Shown: positions 24,864 to 34,716, counted from the first letter of the stretch. The stretch is DNA of 64,000 nucleotides from Chitinophaga sancti (GCF_034087045.1 NZ_CP139247.1:5668001-5732000); one strand, 5' to 3'. A program made the numbers and translations. The notes: a model not told the origin generated them from the sequence alone.

Positions 24864-27125
24864 ATGCAATTGCAATTTAGCCTCAACAAAGTCACCAATG
24901 GACGATATTACGTTGGTTACGCACCTGTTCAATGTGCTATAAAGATTATTGATGAAAAGGCTGGCCCAAATCCAGTCACCCTAGTGTTAAGTAACCTAGA
25001 TGTTACCCAAGGCGGACAGTTGGTCTTTTATAAAGACAGAACAGCTCCAGAGCAAGATACGCTCACCCTTTCTGTAGCTGATGATGAACGCAAAGCCACT
25101 TTTTATATTGGTGGAAAGTTTAAAAAAGCAAGCAACGTTGACGGAGATGCCGCTATCACATTTTCGCTTAACGGGCAAGTAATAGATACTATCAACTTAA
25201 TGGTCCGGGTAAGAAAGAATGCCAATGAACTCAATCCGGAGGAACGAGACCTGTTTCTTAGGACATTTGTAGATTTTGTAAAATCGGGAAAATACGGCAG
25301 ATTTTTAGACATGCACGGCGAAGCGGCGGATGGTGAGATTCACGGAAGGGCCTCCTTTCTCCCCTGGCATAGGATGTTCCTTCTTGATTTAGAAAGGAGC
25401 TTACAGGAAATCAACCCTGCGGTAACGTTACCCTATTGGGATTTCCAAAAAAAGGCAGAAAACGTATTTCATCCTGACTTTATGGGTATATCGGATCATG
25501 GTACAGTAGGGCAATTACAGTTTGGCGACCTCAACCCATTAAATGAATGGCGGATTGGAACTTTACCTAAATTAGCTAGAGTTCCGCATCCGCGATTCGA
25601 CACCGCGCATGACAAAGCGTTGGTAGAAGATAAAGAACAAACTTTGGGCCGGGGGCCGGGTTTTGATATGTTTTGTTTGATGGAGGGGGACCCACATGGG
25701 TATGCACATACCTCTTTTATTGCACCATCACCATTAAGAAGGCCAGGAACCGCCCCGCAAGACCCCTTATTCTTTATGCTCCATGCCAATGTCGACCGGC
25801 TATGGGCGGAATGGCAAATGACAGACACAACGAATTTACTTTTTGATGGTACCAAGTTAAAAGCCTATAACCCTCAAACCCAACTTCACACTATTTTTGA
25901 CGTTCCACCGATTATACCCAGAACTGGCGATTTTATCAACGATACCATGTGGCCTTGGAATGGGATTAAAGGCGATGGCACTGAGGCAAATCCAAGACCA
26001 ACGATCACAGCCCCCAGTGGCCCGCTGATCCCATCAAAATTTTCAGCTTTCCCAGGTGAGAAACCTACGGTTTTGGATACTATTGATTACCAAGGCCGAC
26101 TTACCGGTAAGTCACTATATTTCGATTATTTTACTGTACCTTTCAATAATTCAGCAGCTTCAAATTTAAAGGCTAAAATTCTCAAAAGCGATGCCCTAAT
26201 GGCAGACTCTTTAAACACATTTAAATTGGCCATTGAGCACGTCGACAAAGTCCAATCATTAAGTCAATTAAATATGTTGACCGATAAACAGAGTACTGAC
26301 AAAGCCATATTGATCTTAAAAGATCAACAGGCAGATACCGGAAGCCGGGTGCTTGCCCTGTCTAAATTGGTGGGAGCTGTGTCATCTGATGAATCGCTGA
26401 TACTATACATTATAGACCTTCTTGCCAATTCTATTACACCGACAGATTTACGGATTGAAGCGCTCCGTACCCTAGAAACTATCAGTTTTAGCTCTCCGAT
26501 TATTTCGGCGCTTAACCCGCAGCTGACGGATGTTTTGACCGGATTGATCAGGGATAACAATCCTCAGATCAGGCAGGCCGCGATCAGCCATCTGGCACAG
26601 TCAAAAAATGGATTTGTGCAACAGGAGTTGATAAAAGGGCTTATAAAACCAGAAGAAGCACTGGTATCAGAAGAATTGGCTGTACATCTTTTAGGTTATG
26701 ATATGCATGCCGGTATTTACCCTATATTAAGGGAGATCGTTAGAAAATCCAGCAATAATAACAGCAGGTCTGAAGCCGTTTATCTGCTCGGCGGCGACCC
26801 TGATGCGAAAGGACTTTTGTCTGAAGTATTCAACAATAAAAAAGAAAGGTTCAATATTCGTAAAAACAGTCTTTTGTCTTTAAAGCAATTAGATCCGTCG
26901 CACTTCATTGAACTTGCTAGACAAATCATCAATGATCATAACGAAAACGAGAATATCAGGGCGGTAACAATCAATTTAATTGACCAAAAGACATTGCAAT
27001 CGTTAAATACTGGCAATGATTTTTTAAATGATCTGAGAAAGTTAGAACAAACTAAATTACCTGAAAACTTGGCCACAGGTATAAAATCATTCTTAAAAAA
27101 TCAAAGTGCCGGCGACCTCAAGTAG
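24864..27125 (+). CDS. Tyrosinase with C-terminal HEAT-like repeats
   Basis: 753 residues. A beta-sandwich N-terminus (1-120) is followed by the tyrosinase copper domain. CuA histidines are 151, 160 and 169 ('MHGEAADGEIHGRASFLPWH'); CuB histidines are 278, 282 and 307 ('GDPHGYAHTSF' and 'DPLFFMLHANVDRLWAEWQ'). All six ligands are present. Residues about 455-740 form HEAT-like helical repeats ('LSKLVGAVSSDESLILYIID', 'LIRDNNPQIRQAAISHLAQS'), an unusual appendage. No signal peptide is obvious, so it may be cytosolic. It probably oxidises phenols or catechols; the following copper-protein gene, 13 bp downstream, would supply copper. The likely product (melanin-like polymer or modified protein) is not known. 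Confidence 0.88.
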   Translation: MQLQFSLNKVTNGRYYVGYAPVQCAIKIIDEKAGPNPVTLVLSNLDVTQGGQLVFYKDRTAPEQDTLTLSVADDERKATFYIGGKFKKASNVDGDAAITFSLNGQVIDTINLMVRVRKNANELNPEERDLFLRTFVDFVKSGKYGRFLDMHGEAADGEIHGRASFLPWHRMFLLDLERSLQEINPAVTLPYWDFQKKAENVFHPDFMGISDHGTVGQLQFGDLNPLNEWRIGTLPKLARVPHPRFDTAHDKALVEDKEQTLGRGPGFDMFCLMEGDPHGYAHTSFIAPSPLRRPGTAPQDPLFFMLHANVDRLWAEWQMTDTTNLLFDGTKLKAYNPQTQLHTIFDVPPIIPRTGDFINDTMWPWNGIKGDGTEANPRPTITAPSGPLIPSKFSAFPGEKPTVLDTIDYQGRLTGKSLYFDYFTVPFNNSAASNLKAKILKSDALMADSLNTFKLAIEHVDKVQSLSQLNMLTDKQSTDKAILILKDQQADTGSRVLALSKLVGAVSSDESLILYIIDLLANSITPTDLRIEALRTLETISFSSPIISALNPQLTDVLTGLIRDNNPQIRQAAISHLAQSKNGFVQQELIKGLIKPEEALVSEELAVHLLGYDMHAGIYPILREIVRKSSNNNSRSEAVYLLGGDPDAKGLLSEVFNNKKERFNIRKNSLLSLKQLDPSHFIELARQIINDHNENENIRAVTINLIDQKTLQSLNTGNDFLNDLRKLEQTKLPENLATGIKSFLKNQSAGDLK

Positions 27126-27138
27126 ATTATAATGCTGA

Positions 27139-28734
27139 ATGATGTTAGAGCAATGTACTTTTCTTCCCGATGGTCCAATTGATGAATCCAAATTTGAAAC
27201 TCTAGTCACAAAAACAAGGGCATTGGATAAATCTGGTTATGGTCTGATTCCGTTTTTACAGGAACAAAACTATTTCTATTTAGGTAAAAGCTCTACAGCT
27301 GTTAACCGGATGCGCGGCTATGTCTATTATTCATTTTCACTGACCCGTACACCTGACGAGGCACTACCTTACATTTATGAGGAATTGGAATCCGGTAATG
27401 ATCCTTATGCTATAGCTGCTGCCGCTTTAGCGCTACGTAATGCTGAACACAAAAGCAGCCATATGGGCAAAATGCTAATGAAAGCGCTTTTGAATATCCT
27501 TCCACATGATATTTATTTTTCGTTCAACGCCTATTATCAATCCTGGCCTTTGCAAAACCGGACGACAGCAACTGCCGAAATTTTAAAGGCATTCGCCTGG
27601 CTTGGGGTGGTTGCAAAGGCGAATTTGCCTGCCCTTGAGATTTTGGCCGCAAATAGGAAAAGAAGAATAAACAATGATACTGTTTCCCTGATTAGTGATG
27701 TTATCAAACAAATCAAAACCGCCGGTGAAGTAGTAATTGAAGACTGCTGTAACAGTAACCCTTTTGGCATCATTGCTGATTCGCAATTGCAGCGACAGGT
27801 ATCTAAAAAAAGGGTATTAAAAAGAATCTTACTTGAAGATCAGAATGGAGATCAGATCTACCTGGATAAACTATTAGCTAATAATTTAACCCTACTTGCT
27901 TTTTTTTACACCCGTTGTGATAACCCACTGAAGTGTTCTCTGACAATTTCAAACCTAGCAGTCATACAATCCGATTTAGAAGAAAGCGGCATAGCCGAGA
28001 AAGTTAAAATCGCAGCAGTCAGCTATGATAGTTTTTATGACAAGCCGGAAATCCTGAAGGTATATGGAGAAGCAAGAGGTTTAATGCCAGAAAGCGGAGC
28101 AAAACTACTACGGGTCAAATCTGATTTTCAGGAATTAAGTTCCTATTTCAATTTAGGGGTGAACTTCACTGGGGAGATAGTTAACAGGCATATTATCGAA
28201 TTATACGTAGTAGATCGCTCAGGAAATATATTAAACCGATTCCAAAGGGCACAGATGGATAATAAAAGTATTATCACTCAGATTAAAGACTTACTGGATA
28301 AACAAGATAAGGAGAAGGCATCTTTATTTTATAAATTTAAAATGCTGGCCAGAAGCGGATGCCTGTCCATAGTTCCTATATTGTTTGTGTTGCTACCCAA
28401 ATGCCCTTTTTGCTTGGCAGCTTATTTAAGCATTTTAGGCATAACTGGTATGCAGATAAGTCCTTACTTCAAATTGATCCTGCCGTTGATGCTGGTGGTA
28501 ATGTCGGTTAACCTTTTTGCTTTATATAAAATGGGGGTAAAAAGAAATAACTTCCTACCACTTCACCTTAGTTTAGTCGGCACAGCTGCAGTTATTCTTT
28601 TCCGATATTTATGGTTAAGTCGATTGGGATGCTATGCTGGATTTTTTTTCCTATTTGCAGGGATTATTTTGAACGGCTTACCCTTTCGATTTTATTCCAA
28701 TTACAAACTTATAATAAAGCGAAAGAAAACTTGA
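27139..28734 (+). CDS. HEAT-SCO-membrane fusion, copper delivery protein
   Basis: 531 residues in three parts. Residues 1-200 are helical and repeat-like ('LPYIYEELESGNDPYAIAAA'). Residues 215-390 form a SCO1/SenC thioredoxin-like domain with copper ligands Cys260 and Cys266 ('FFYTRCDNPLKCSLT') and His351 ('VNRHIIELYVVD'). Residues 400-520 contain about four membrane helices with 'LPKCPFCLAAYLSILGI', like MerC/vitamin-K-reductase-type metal membrane proteins. It is immediately downstream of the tyrosinase gene; both share HEAT-like segments, suggesting they bind each other. I infer copper loading of the tyrosinase. Confidence 0.75.
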   Translation: MMLEQCTFLPDGPIDESKFETLVTKTRALDKSGYGLIPFLQEQNYFYLGKSSTAVNRMRGYVYYSFSLTRTPDEALPYIYEELESGNDPYAIAAAALALRNAEHKSSHMGKMLMKALLNILPHDIYFSFNAYYQSWPLQNRTTATAEILKAFAWLGVVAKANLPALEILAANRKRRINNDTVSLISDVIKQIKTAGEVVIEDCCNSNPFGIIADSQLQRQVSKKRVLKRILLEDQNGDQIYLDKLLANNLTLLAFFYTRCDNPLKCSLTISNLAVIQSDLEESGIAEKVKIAAVSYDSFYDKPEILKVYGEARGLMPESGAKLLRVKSDFQELSSYFNLGVNFTGEIVNRHIIELYVVDRSGNILNRFQRAQMDNKSIITQIKDLLDKQDKEKASLFYKFKMLARSGCLSIVPILFVLLPKCPFCLAAYLSILGITGMQISPYFKLILPLMLVVMSVNLFALYKMGVKRNNFLPLHLSLVGTAAVILFRYLWLSRLGCYAGFFFLFAGIILNGLPFRFYSNYKLIIKRKKT

Positions 28735-28845
28735 ATATGCAGGATTATTAATATTGTGGACAATGATCCAGAATAGTGGACAACCATTTTAAAGTGGTAG
28801 CAAATACTTAGCGCTCTTGATCGTTGAAGTAATAATAATAAGGAC

Positions 28846-29055
28846 TTAATCGATGTCTAATGCTTTGTTTAAATTCTCTAAATTAATAGCTGGATAACTG
28901 CTTTTTTTATATTTAATATTCCCGTTAGTGTTAATTAGGTAAATTTCGGGATAACCCATGACCTGGTAAAGTAAACTGATACTATCATTGTTAACAATAT
29001 GAGTCCAGTCCAATTGTTGCTCTTAAATTAATTGTCGGACTTTCTCAGGTGGCGA
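28846..29055 (-). pseudogene. C-terminal remnant of a thioredoxin-like protein
   Basis: Minus frame 'SPPEKVRQLI', a stop, then 'EQQLDWTHIVNNDSISLLYQ' and 'VMGYPEIYLINTNGNIKYKK' ending at 28846. The 'YPEIYLINTNGNI' turn is the cis-Pro segment of TlpA/AhpC-TSA-like thioredoxin folds. The N-terminal part with the CxxC is absent: the frame is cut at 29056 by the IS3 element. No matching N-terminus is seen beyond the IS. Confidence 0.55.
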
Positions 29056-29117
29056 TGTAAGATTCCCCGAAAATGGTCCGGTGAGGTTAGAGAAAAATCT
29101 CTAACTTAAATACAATT

Positions 29118-29408
29118 ATGAAAAAAGTACGATTCACCAAGAACCAAATTATCTCCATCCTGAAGAAACAGGAATCAGGCATCTCTATTAAAGATCTGGC
29201 CAGGGAAAATGGTGTCAGCGAATCCACCGTGTACAATTGGAAAGCGAAGTATGGTGGTATGGAAGCTAATGAGTTGAAACGAATGAAGGAACTTGAAGAA
29301 GAGAATGCCTGGCTGAAGCGCATTGTAGCCAACCTGACACTCGAGAATGATGCAGTCCGAAATGTTCTGGAAAAGAAGTTCGGCGGCCTGACGACAAACG
29401 ACAAGTAA
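29118..29408 (+). CDS. IS3 OrfA
   Basis: 96 residues: HTH 'TKNQIISILKKQESGISIKD' with 'NGVSESTVYNWKAKYGG', then a leucine-zipper-like 'LKRMKELEEENAWLKRIVAN'. Ends 8 bp before the orfB frame; a fused OrfAB is usually made by -1 frameshifting in this family. Confidence 0.88.
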   Translation: MKKVRFTKNQIISILKKQESGISIKDLARENGVSESTVYNWKAKYGGMEANELKRMKELEEENAWLKRIVANLTLENDAVRNVLEKKFGGLTTNDK

Positions 29409-29416
29409 TTGAGTTA

Positions 29417-30193
29417 TTGGTGCAGGAGAAAGTGAGTGAGCGGCAGGCCTGTAAGCTGTTAGGCGTACCTCGATCCTCTTTCCGTTATAATCGGAAAATT
29501 AAGAATGACAGCGCGTTAATGGTAGCCCTGGAAGAGCTTATAAAGAAACATCCTTCTATCGGGTTCTGGAAATGCTACCACCGTTTGAGAAGAAAAGGTC
29601 ATCCATGGAACCATAAGCGACTTTATAGGGTCTATAAGTTGTTAAAATTAAATATCAGGCGTAAGATCAAACGTAGACTCCCTGAACGAGTAAAACAGCC
29701 CCTAGCAGTTCCTGAGGCGATTAATCAATCCTGGAGCATGGATTTTATGAGCGATAGCCTGGTTGATGGAAGGCGTTTTCGGCTACTAAATGTTATTGAT
29801 GATTATAACCGGGAGTCATTGTGGATTGAAATAGATACATCATTACCAAGCCTTAGAGTAATCCGGGTACTGGAAAAGATAGTTGAAATGAGAGGTAAAC
29901 CACAAAAAATAAGAGTTGATAACGGCCCTGAGTTTGTCAGTGATCAGTTGCAAAAGTGGTGTCGGGAGCGAAACATTCAGTTACAGTTTATACAGCCGGG
30001 TAAACCGGTGCAAAATGCCTTTATTGAACGTAATAATGGCTCAATAAGAAGGGAGCTGCTGGATGCATATTATTTTTTTACACTAGCAGAAGTACGGATA
30101 ATGGCAGAAGAGTGGAGAGATGATTATAACAGATCCAGACCTCATCAGGCGCTTGGATTTGTTCCTCCGCTGGAGTTCTGCAATAAATATTAG
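29417..30193 (+). CDS. IS3 OrfB transposase
   Basis: 258 residues; starts at a TTG or is reached by frameshift from OrfA. HTH_21-like N-terminus ('[20 protein letters not shown]'), integrase core with Asp in '[13 protein letters not shown]', Asp in 'KIRVDNGPEFVSDQL' and Glu in 'QNAFIERNNGSIRRELL'. All three catalytic residues are kept, so this copy can be active. Confidence 0.88.
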   Translation: MVQEKVSERQACKLLGVPRSSFRYNRKIKNDSALMVALEELIKKHPSIGFWKCYHRLRRKGHPWNHKRLYRVYKLLKLNIRRKIKRRLPERVKQPLAVPEAINQSWSMDFMSDSLVDGRRFRLLNVIDDYNRESLWIEIDTSLPSLRVIRVLEKIVEMRGKPQKIRVDNGPEFVSDQLQKWCRERNIQLQFIQPGKPVQNAFIERNNGSIRRELLDAYYFFTLAEVRIMAEEWRDDYNRSRPHQALGFVPPLEFCNKY

Positions 30194-30425
30194 TATAGGA
30201 AAAATTATTTAAACCTCTAATCCTGGCTGGATCAAAATATAGGTAAGCTTACATATGTCCAGTAAATTAGCCAAATTCTCCAGCTTCTATTCCGGAACTG
30301 GTTATACTATTCGTCTGCCATTTAGTGATCTTGTATGTACAACTTAGATTCATTGCAATTCGATGGTAATGGCGTTGAAATGGTACTTGTCGATGACTAC
30401 CCACTTAACAAAATTATGAAATAGA

Positions 30426-30635
30426 TTAGCGTCTCATCTTAGTGTCTTCATTGAATTGAATCAGTAACATGATTCTTTTGCTTATATAATTTAATTTTAC
30501 CCAAATCTCAGTTTGCATTCGTTCTCTAATTCTATTAACCTCCTCTTTGTCTAGATACGCAATATCAAAAATCGCGGTAGTTGATAACCTTGGGTTATAT
30601 ATTGCATTGATTACAGATTGACCATCTCCCAGCAT
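30426..30635 (-). CDS. Short unknown ORF, perhaps a gene fragment
   Basis: 69 codons ('STTAIFDIAYLDKEEVNRIR', 'MQTEIWVKLNYISKRIMLLI'). The helical pattern looks protein-like but I recognise nothing. Its upstream side runs straight into the IstB relic at 30640, so the start is probably not native. Confidence 0.25.
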   Translation of the reverse strand: MLGDGQSVINAIYNPRLSTTAIFDIAYLDKEEVNRIRERMQTEIWVKLNYISKRIMLLIQFNEDTKMRR

Positions 30636-30639
30636 TCCT

Positions 30640-30795
30640 ACAAGGTACCACTCTTGCTGTCAGTCTGTCCAGGATAGCATTTGCTTAGCTGCTAAGGTAG
30701 GATCGTTTAAGTAATCATGCCATTTGGCTACGGGAAGTTTCCTTTTGTCTATTAATAATACGTCTATACTTTTCCATTGCGAATCGGTCAATAAT
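30640..30795 (-). pseudogene. IstB relic of a fourth IS21 element
   Basis: Minus strand holds 'LPVAKWHDYLNDPTLAA' and 'LLIDKRK', closely matching the C-terminal region of the IstB at 52759 (QLPVAKWHEYLNDPTLADAI). Frameshifted, about 50 codons only. Confidence 0.6.
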
Positions 30796-30890
30796 GTGTA
30801 CTTCGGTCCCATATTTTTTTGTGGTAAATCCAAACTAATTGATCGATTCGTTTTTAGCTAATTTCCCGCAATTTTATTAATAAACATGCT

Positions 30891-32144
30891 CTAATTCAGA
30901 ATCACTTTTAAATTTTTAATATCGGATTTCTGAAGAGGAATAAGGCCTAATAACAAATCATAATCTGAAGCCTTCAAGTTTTGGGTTTGTATGAGCCAGC
31001 CTAAGAATTGGTTAGCTTTATCAATACCGTCAAAGTTTAAGTCTCCAGTAATTATGCCGTTCTTTTTAATTTTCAATGAATTGATATTATCTGAAATTGA
31101 CCAGGTTTTTGACTGATCCAGATCTTCTTTGGTAAACAAAATGAACTTTCCGCTTTCGGTAATGTTTCCATCAAGATAAGTAATATGATCGTCATATTCA
31201 GGTTCGGTTTTGCAGCCTTTGCTCACCTTCCGATAGCGAAAATCATAAGTGATATCTGCCGGAACATCAGCGGACAAAACCCCGAAATTGGGCTCAACTA
31301 AAATTGATTTGTTCAATACTACCTTTTCCTGCTCTTTTATGGGCATAGATCCATCATATAAACCCGTGAATTCATAAACTTCGATTTGCTTGGAAAGCTT
31401 TGAACGCATTGTCAATTCAATTACGATGTTTCCTGTAATATCCTCATTTGGTAAAGCTCGTTGGAAAATCTGCAGTTTATTCTTGTTCACTATGGCAGCA
31501 TTCAAACCAGCAAGTCGTGAAGTATATGATTTCTCTGCTGTCGTAGATTTTGTATTTGAAACGGAACCAATGCCCTTTCCCTGTAAAATCCCGAGAAAAT
31601 CGATTTCTGGAGAAAAAGAGTATGCGGTTGAATTATTCTGAGTGATTTTACCCAAATCAATCGACTGTTTTTCAGTTGCTATTTTATCCCAGCTTACGTA
31701 TTCAACTTTATCCTTGTAGGCAGACGGAATGTCAATGTCGATAAGAATTTGCTGAAGCCGGTTTGCACATTCTTTATCAACTTTTGTGATGTTGATTACC
31801 ACTCTTTTCTTCCAGATTAGACTGCCTTTAAAATTACCAGCAGAAGAGGCATTAGAAATTGGTCCGGCTATAGTGGAAACCAATTCTTTTGATGTCTTAG
31901 TCTTGGAGTTCATGCTCTCAATTATGGCTTGCTGACCTCTGTCTGATAAGTCTGTAATCAATTTATCCGAACCGGCAGTTGGTGTCAAGACAAACGCATT
32001 CAGGCTAAAATAATTCTTTATATCAGACGGTTTACTTAACTGTTGGACTTTATCTTCTTTGCCAGAATAGTATCTAAAAACTTTAGGCGTTTGACAAGCA
32101 CATACTGCTGCCAGAAACAGTGCCGAAATAATGCTTTTCTGCAT
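30891..32144 (-). CDS. Unknown lipoprotein
   Basis: 417 residues with a lipoprotein signal ('IISALFLAAVCACQ', lipobox Cys at about 17). The body shows several beta-rich segments ('RVVINITKVDKECANRLQQI', 'DITGNIVIELTMRSKLSKQI') and a C-terminal stretch 'SDNINSLKIKKNGIITGDLN'. No family recognised. The ATG lies 2 bp after the stop of the upstream small gene, so the pair is an operon. Probably anchored in the outer or inner membrane facing the periplasm. Confidence 0.6.
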   Translation of the reverse strand: MQKSIISALFLAAVCACQTPKVFRYYSGKEDKVQQLSKPSDIKNYFSLNAFVLTPTAGSDKLITDLSDRGQQAIIESMNSKTKTSKELVSTIAGPISNASSAGNFKGSLIWKKRVVINITKVDKECANRLQQILIDIDIPSAYKDKVEYVSWDKIATEKQSIDLGKITQNNSTAYSFSPEIDFLGILQGKGIGSVSNTKSTTAEKSYTSRLAGLNAAIVNKNKLQIFQRALPNEDITGNIVIELTMRSKLSKQIEVYEFTGLYDGSMPIKEQEKVVLNKSILVEPNFGVLSADVPADITYDFRYRKVSKGCKTEPEYDDHITYLDGNITESGKFILFTKEDLDQSKTWSISDNINSLKIKKNGIITGDLNFDGIDKANQFLGWLIQTQNLKASDYDLLLGLIPLQKSDIKNLKVILN

Positions 32145-32146
32145 AA

Positions 32147-32407
32147 TTATTGAAGATTAAAAGAGCCATTAAAATTTTGGAGGTTATTTATTTCAACTAT
32201 TCTGAATTCACTATTACTGCCAGTTTCGCAACTGCGTACTATTACAGGAGTATTGTCTATTTTTCCCGGATATTGTGATTTAGGCAGTTTAAGCGAATTG
32301 GAATTATAGCAATTCAAATCCCTGAGTTTAGAAGATGAATCAGCTATAGCATAACATATCCAGTCTTTCTTAGGGATATCAGATGCAAGAATTAATGCAA
32401 ATTTCAT
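32147..32407 (-). CDS. Unknown small protein paired with the lipoprotein
   Basis: 86 residues from the ATG at 32407 ('MKFALILASDIPKKDWICYA'; the frame is open to 32473). Contains three cysteines. No family recognised. The gene follows ACTAGT motif copy 2 by about 60 bp and precedes the lipoprotein gene by 2 bp. Confidence 0.5.
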   Translation of the reverse strand: MKFALILASDIPKKDWICYAIADSSSKLRDLNCYNSNSLKLPKSQYPGKIDNTPVIVRSCETGSNSEFRIVEINNLQNFNGSFNLQ

Positions 32408-32465
32408 GATTTGAGGTTTAGTGATAAATTCTGTTGCAAATATCAGGTGTAAAGAATATCCAATC

Positions 32466-32485
32466 AATACCAACTAGTTTGTATT
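32466..32485 (-). promoter_or_regulatory. Recurrent ACTAGT motif, copy 2
   Basis: Minus strand AATACAAACTAGTTGGTATT, identical to copy 1, about 60 bp upstream of the small gene of the lipoprotein pair in the same sense. Confidence 0.6.
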
Positions 32486-32706
32486 TTTCATTTAGTAATC
32501 TAGTACTCATCTCCGCGATCATATGGAGGGTAACTAAAATTATACGAGGATAACAAAGAGGAAATGAAAGGTAGGACTCTTTTTATTTAGCTTGGCTTGA
32601 ATTTATACTTTACTAATTATATCCATGAGGAATTTCAACCTTGCTCCCTTAACGACCGAATCCCCCAGAAATTCAACTTGATCCACCTCGACCCCCTTAA
32701 ACAAGA

Positions 32707-33976
32707 AAAGGTCGGAGATATGTGGCCGTTGCACAACTCTTAATCAAATGGCTGAATAATTGAATTTGCTTAGCAAATGGTTATTCAGGCATTCACTTTT
32801 TAACCATTTAAAGTTTTTAGTTATAGCCCTCCTGTTAGCACCATAGCAAAAAAGGCTTCATTAGGCTTTGCTATACCTTTTTTTAATCGGTTTGGCCTCC
32901 TTTTTCTGATCTTTGCAGCCACTCCATTTATTAGTTTTTTAAGGTTGTAAGCAACCGCTGCCATAATCATACATTTGTTGGCAAGATTTATACCTTTTGT
33001 GTAAACTTTCGACATTGCAGTGAAATTCACCAGTGTTCCCAACACTGGTTCCACAGTACTGGATCTAAGCCGGGCCATTTTTTACCTTTGTCAGTGTTGA
33101 CCCGCTGATTCATTTGCTCATAAAGCTTTTTTTCTATAGAATCTTCTATGGCTTTATATCCTACCGAGTTAGCACAGCTGCCTTTGAATGGGCAATTCAG
33201 GCAATCTGCTATATTGTTTTTATAAATTTTGTGTGTATTCTCTCCTTTCTTTTTGAGGTGCCGGAAAGTAAGGTGTTTGCCATTGGGGCAACTATATCGA
33301 TCATTGTCTGAATCGTAGTTAAACCCATCTCTGTTTTCTTTATATCCTGACTTGTTAGGGATAAATGCTTCAATATTATTTTCTGCCAGCATTGTTAACG
33401 CTACTTCACTACTATAGCCTGCGTCAGCAAGCACTTCTTTTACGCTCAATGCACCAACAGCAAGATTATCCATTGTCTTTTTTATGACTTCCGGTAGACA
33501 CCCGCCATCACCCTGATCGGCATGAAATGCCTGAATATGAGTTATGACATGATGTGCTGTATCTACACTTACCTGACCAGGATAATTAAGCCTGGTAATC
33601 TTGCCAGGTTTATATGACATCCGGGCATCCGGGTCTGAGGGACTGAAATGACTTTGATTACTACGTTTGTTTAGCTTATCGGAAGCAGTCTTTTTTTTTA
33701 CCTGCGTTTTATCAGAGACAGTAGGTTGCTTATCAGAAGCATTATCATCATCAATGTTTTCGTTAAGTTCTTTATTGTAAGATGATACATCCTCAAGTAT
33801 TTGGCGCTCAACTATACTAGCCATGGAGGCATTGGCCTTGACAAACACACTATCAATGGCCTGTCGCTTACCTGCTATCAACTCCTTATCTATACATTGT
33901 TTTAATACCAGTTTAAACAAGGTCATGAACTCTTCTTCCCCATAAAGCTGACGAGTACGGCTAAGCGTTGAATGCC
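32707..33976 (-). mobile_element. IS1182-type element, 5'-truncated
   Basis: The 3' end (32707-32905) is shared with the relic at 2079. The 5' end is missing: the transposase frame starts abruptly at 33976, directly next to the stop codon of the unknown gene at 33978. The outer flank AACAAGAAAAGGTCGGAGAT resembles one arm of the terminator behind site G. Confidence 0.75.
32821..33976 (-). pseudogene. IS1182-type transposase, truncated and frameshifted
   Basis: Retained parts: 'HSTLSRTRQLYGEEEFMTLF', 'GKRQAIDSVFVKANASM', the catalytic region 'TRLNYPGQVSVDTAHHVITH' with 'VKEVLADAGYSSEVALTMLA', the Cys motif 'CPNGKHLTFRH' and 'NIADCLNCPFKGSC', and after a frameshift near 33050 the C-terminal 'MARLRSSTVEPVLGTLVNF'. 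About 100 N-terminal residues are lost. Not functional. Confidence 0.85.
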
Positions 33977-33977
33977 A

Positions 33978-34652
33978 TCACATCAACTTACTAATCTCAT
34001 CCAATGTGTTTGGGAGTATTTTAGCAAGGCTTCCGCTCTCAATATCAGAAAAATCTATCATATTCCCACTTATCATATCAACAGCTATACAATACCTGGA
34101 AGCTATCTGATATTTCTTTGAATAATTATGCTTGAGAAACCTATATAATACGTCACAAAAGATACTAATTTCTTCTATTTTATACCCTTCCACTTTCGCT
34201 GTAAACCAAATTGCCCCTATATTTTCGCCCTTACTTCCAAATGTATAAATAAGGCTTGGCTTAGTTTCAATTTGCAAACCCTTAATAGTAAGTAACGGAT
34301 TGCCTGAACTTTTTTTAAGAAATGATAGTTTTCCATTTACACGTATTTTTGCAGGATCCAAATTTTTATACCTTTCAAGAATTGAAATATTCCGTTGGTA
34401 CATATCCTTTGTAATACGATGTTTTGTACCCTTTATCTTTTTCTGTAATTCTTTAATTTTTCCGTTAGTTATGTCTAGATCATCTTCTTTATAAGATTTA
34501 GAAATGGCACTTAGGCTACTTATCCAATAATCACCGCCACCTTTTGCAGGAACTTCGATTTTGCTCGATTTAATATTTTCAACAAACGATTTCTTTCCCC
34601 TATCCGACTTTTTCCTAAATGCAACTAAGTCTTTGACAGAAATTTTCTTCAT
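33978..34652 (-). CDS. Unknown protein
   Basis: 224 residues from the ATG at 34652 ('MKKISVKDLVAFRKKSDRGK'; an upstream ATG at 34673 exists). Other segments: 'GGGDYWISSLSAISKSYKED', 'ENIGAIWFTAKVEGYKIEEI', 'DVLYRFLKHNYSKKYQIASR'. The pattern suggests a soluble alpha/beta protein; I cannot name a family, though I have an impression of similar orphan genes in Bacteroidota islands. It is preceded by ACTAGT motif copy 3 and its 3' end abuts the truncated IS1182-type element. Confidence 0.55.
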   Translation of the reverse strand: MKKISVKDLVAFRKKSDRGKKSFVENIKSSKIEVPAKGGGDYWISSLSAISKSYKEDDLDITNGKIKELQKKIKGTKHRITKDMYQRNISILERYKNLDPAKIRVNGKLSFLKKSSGNPLLTIKGLQIETKPSLIYTFGSKGENIGAIWFTAKVEGYKIEEISIFCDVLYRFLKHNYSKKYQIASRYCIAVDMISGNMIDFSDIESGSLAKILPNTLDEISKLM

Positions 34653-34716
34653 AAAATCAATAATAAAATTCATGAATAAACTAAAAATAAAGGTAGGTTT
34701 CCATGCTTATAAATAA

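Larger units (their letters stand above)
29056..30253 (+). mobile_element. IS3-family element, intact copy
   Basis: 1198 bp with imperfect inverted ends TGTAAGATTCCCCGAAAATG.. and its counterpart TGTAAGCTTACCTATATTTT (reverse of the right end), orfA and orfB between. The same ends recur in the relics at 35030-35945 and 52600. A target duplication is not evident. Confidence 0.8.
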
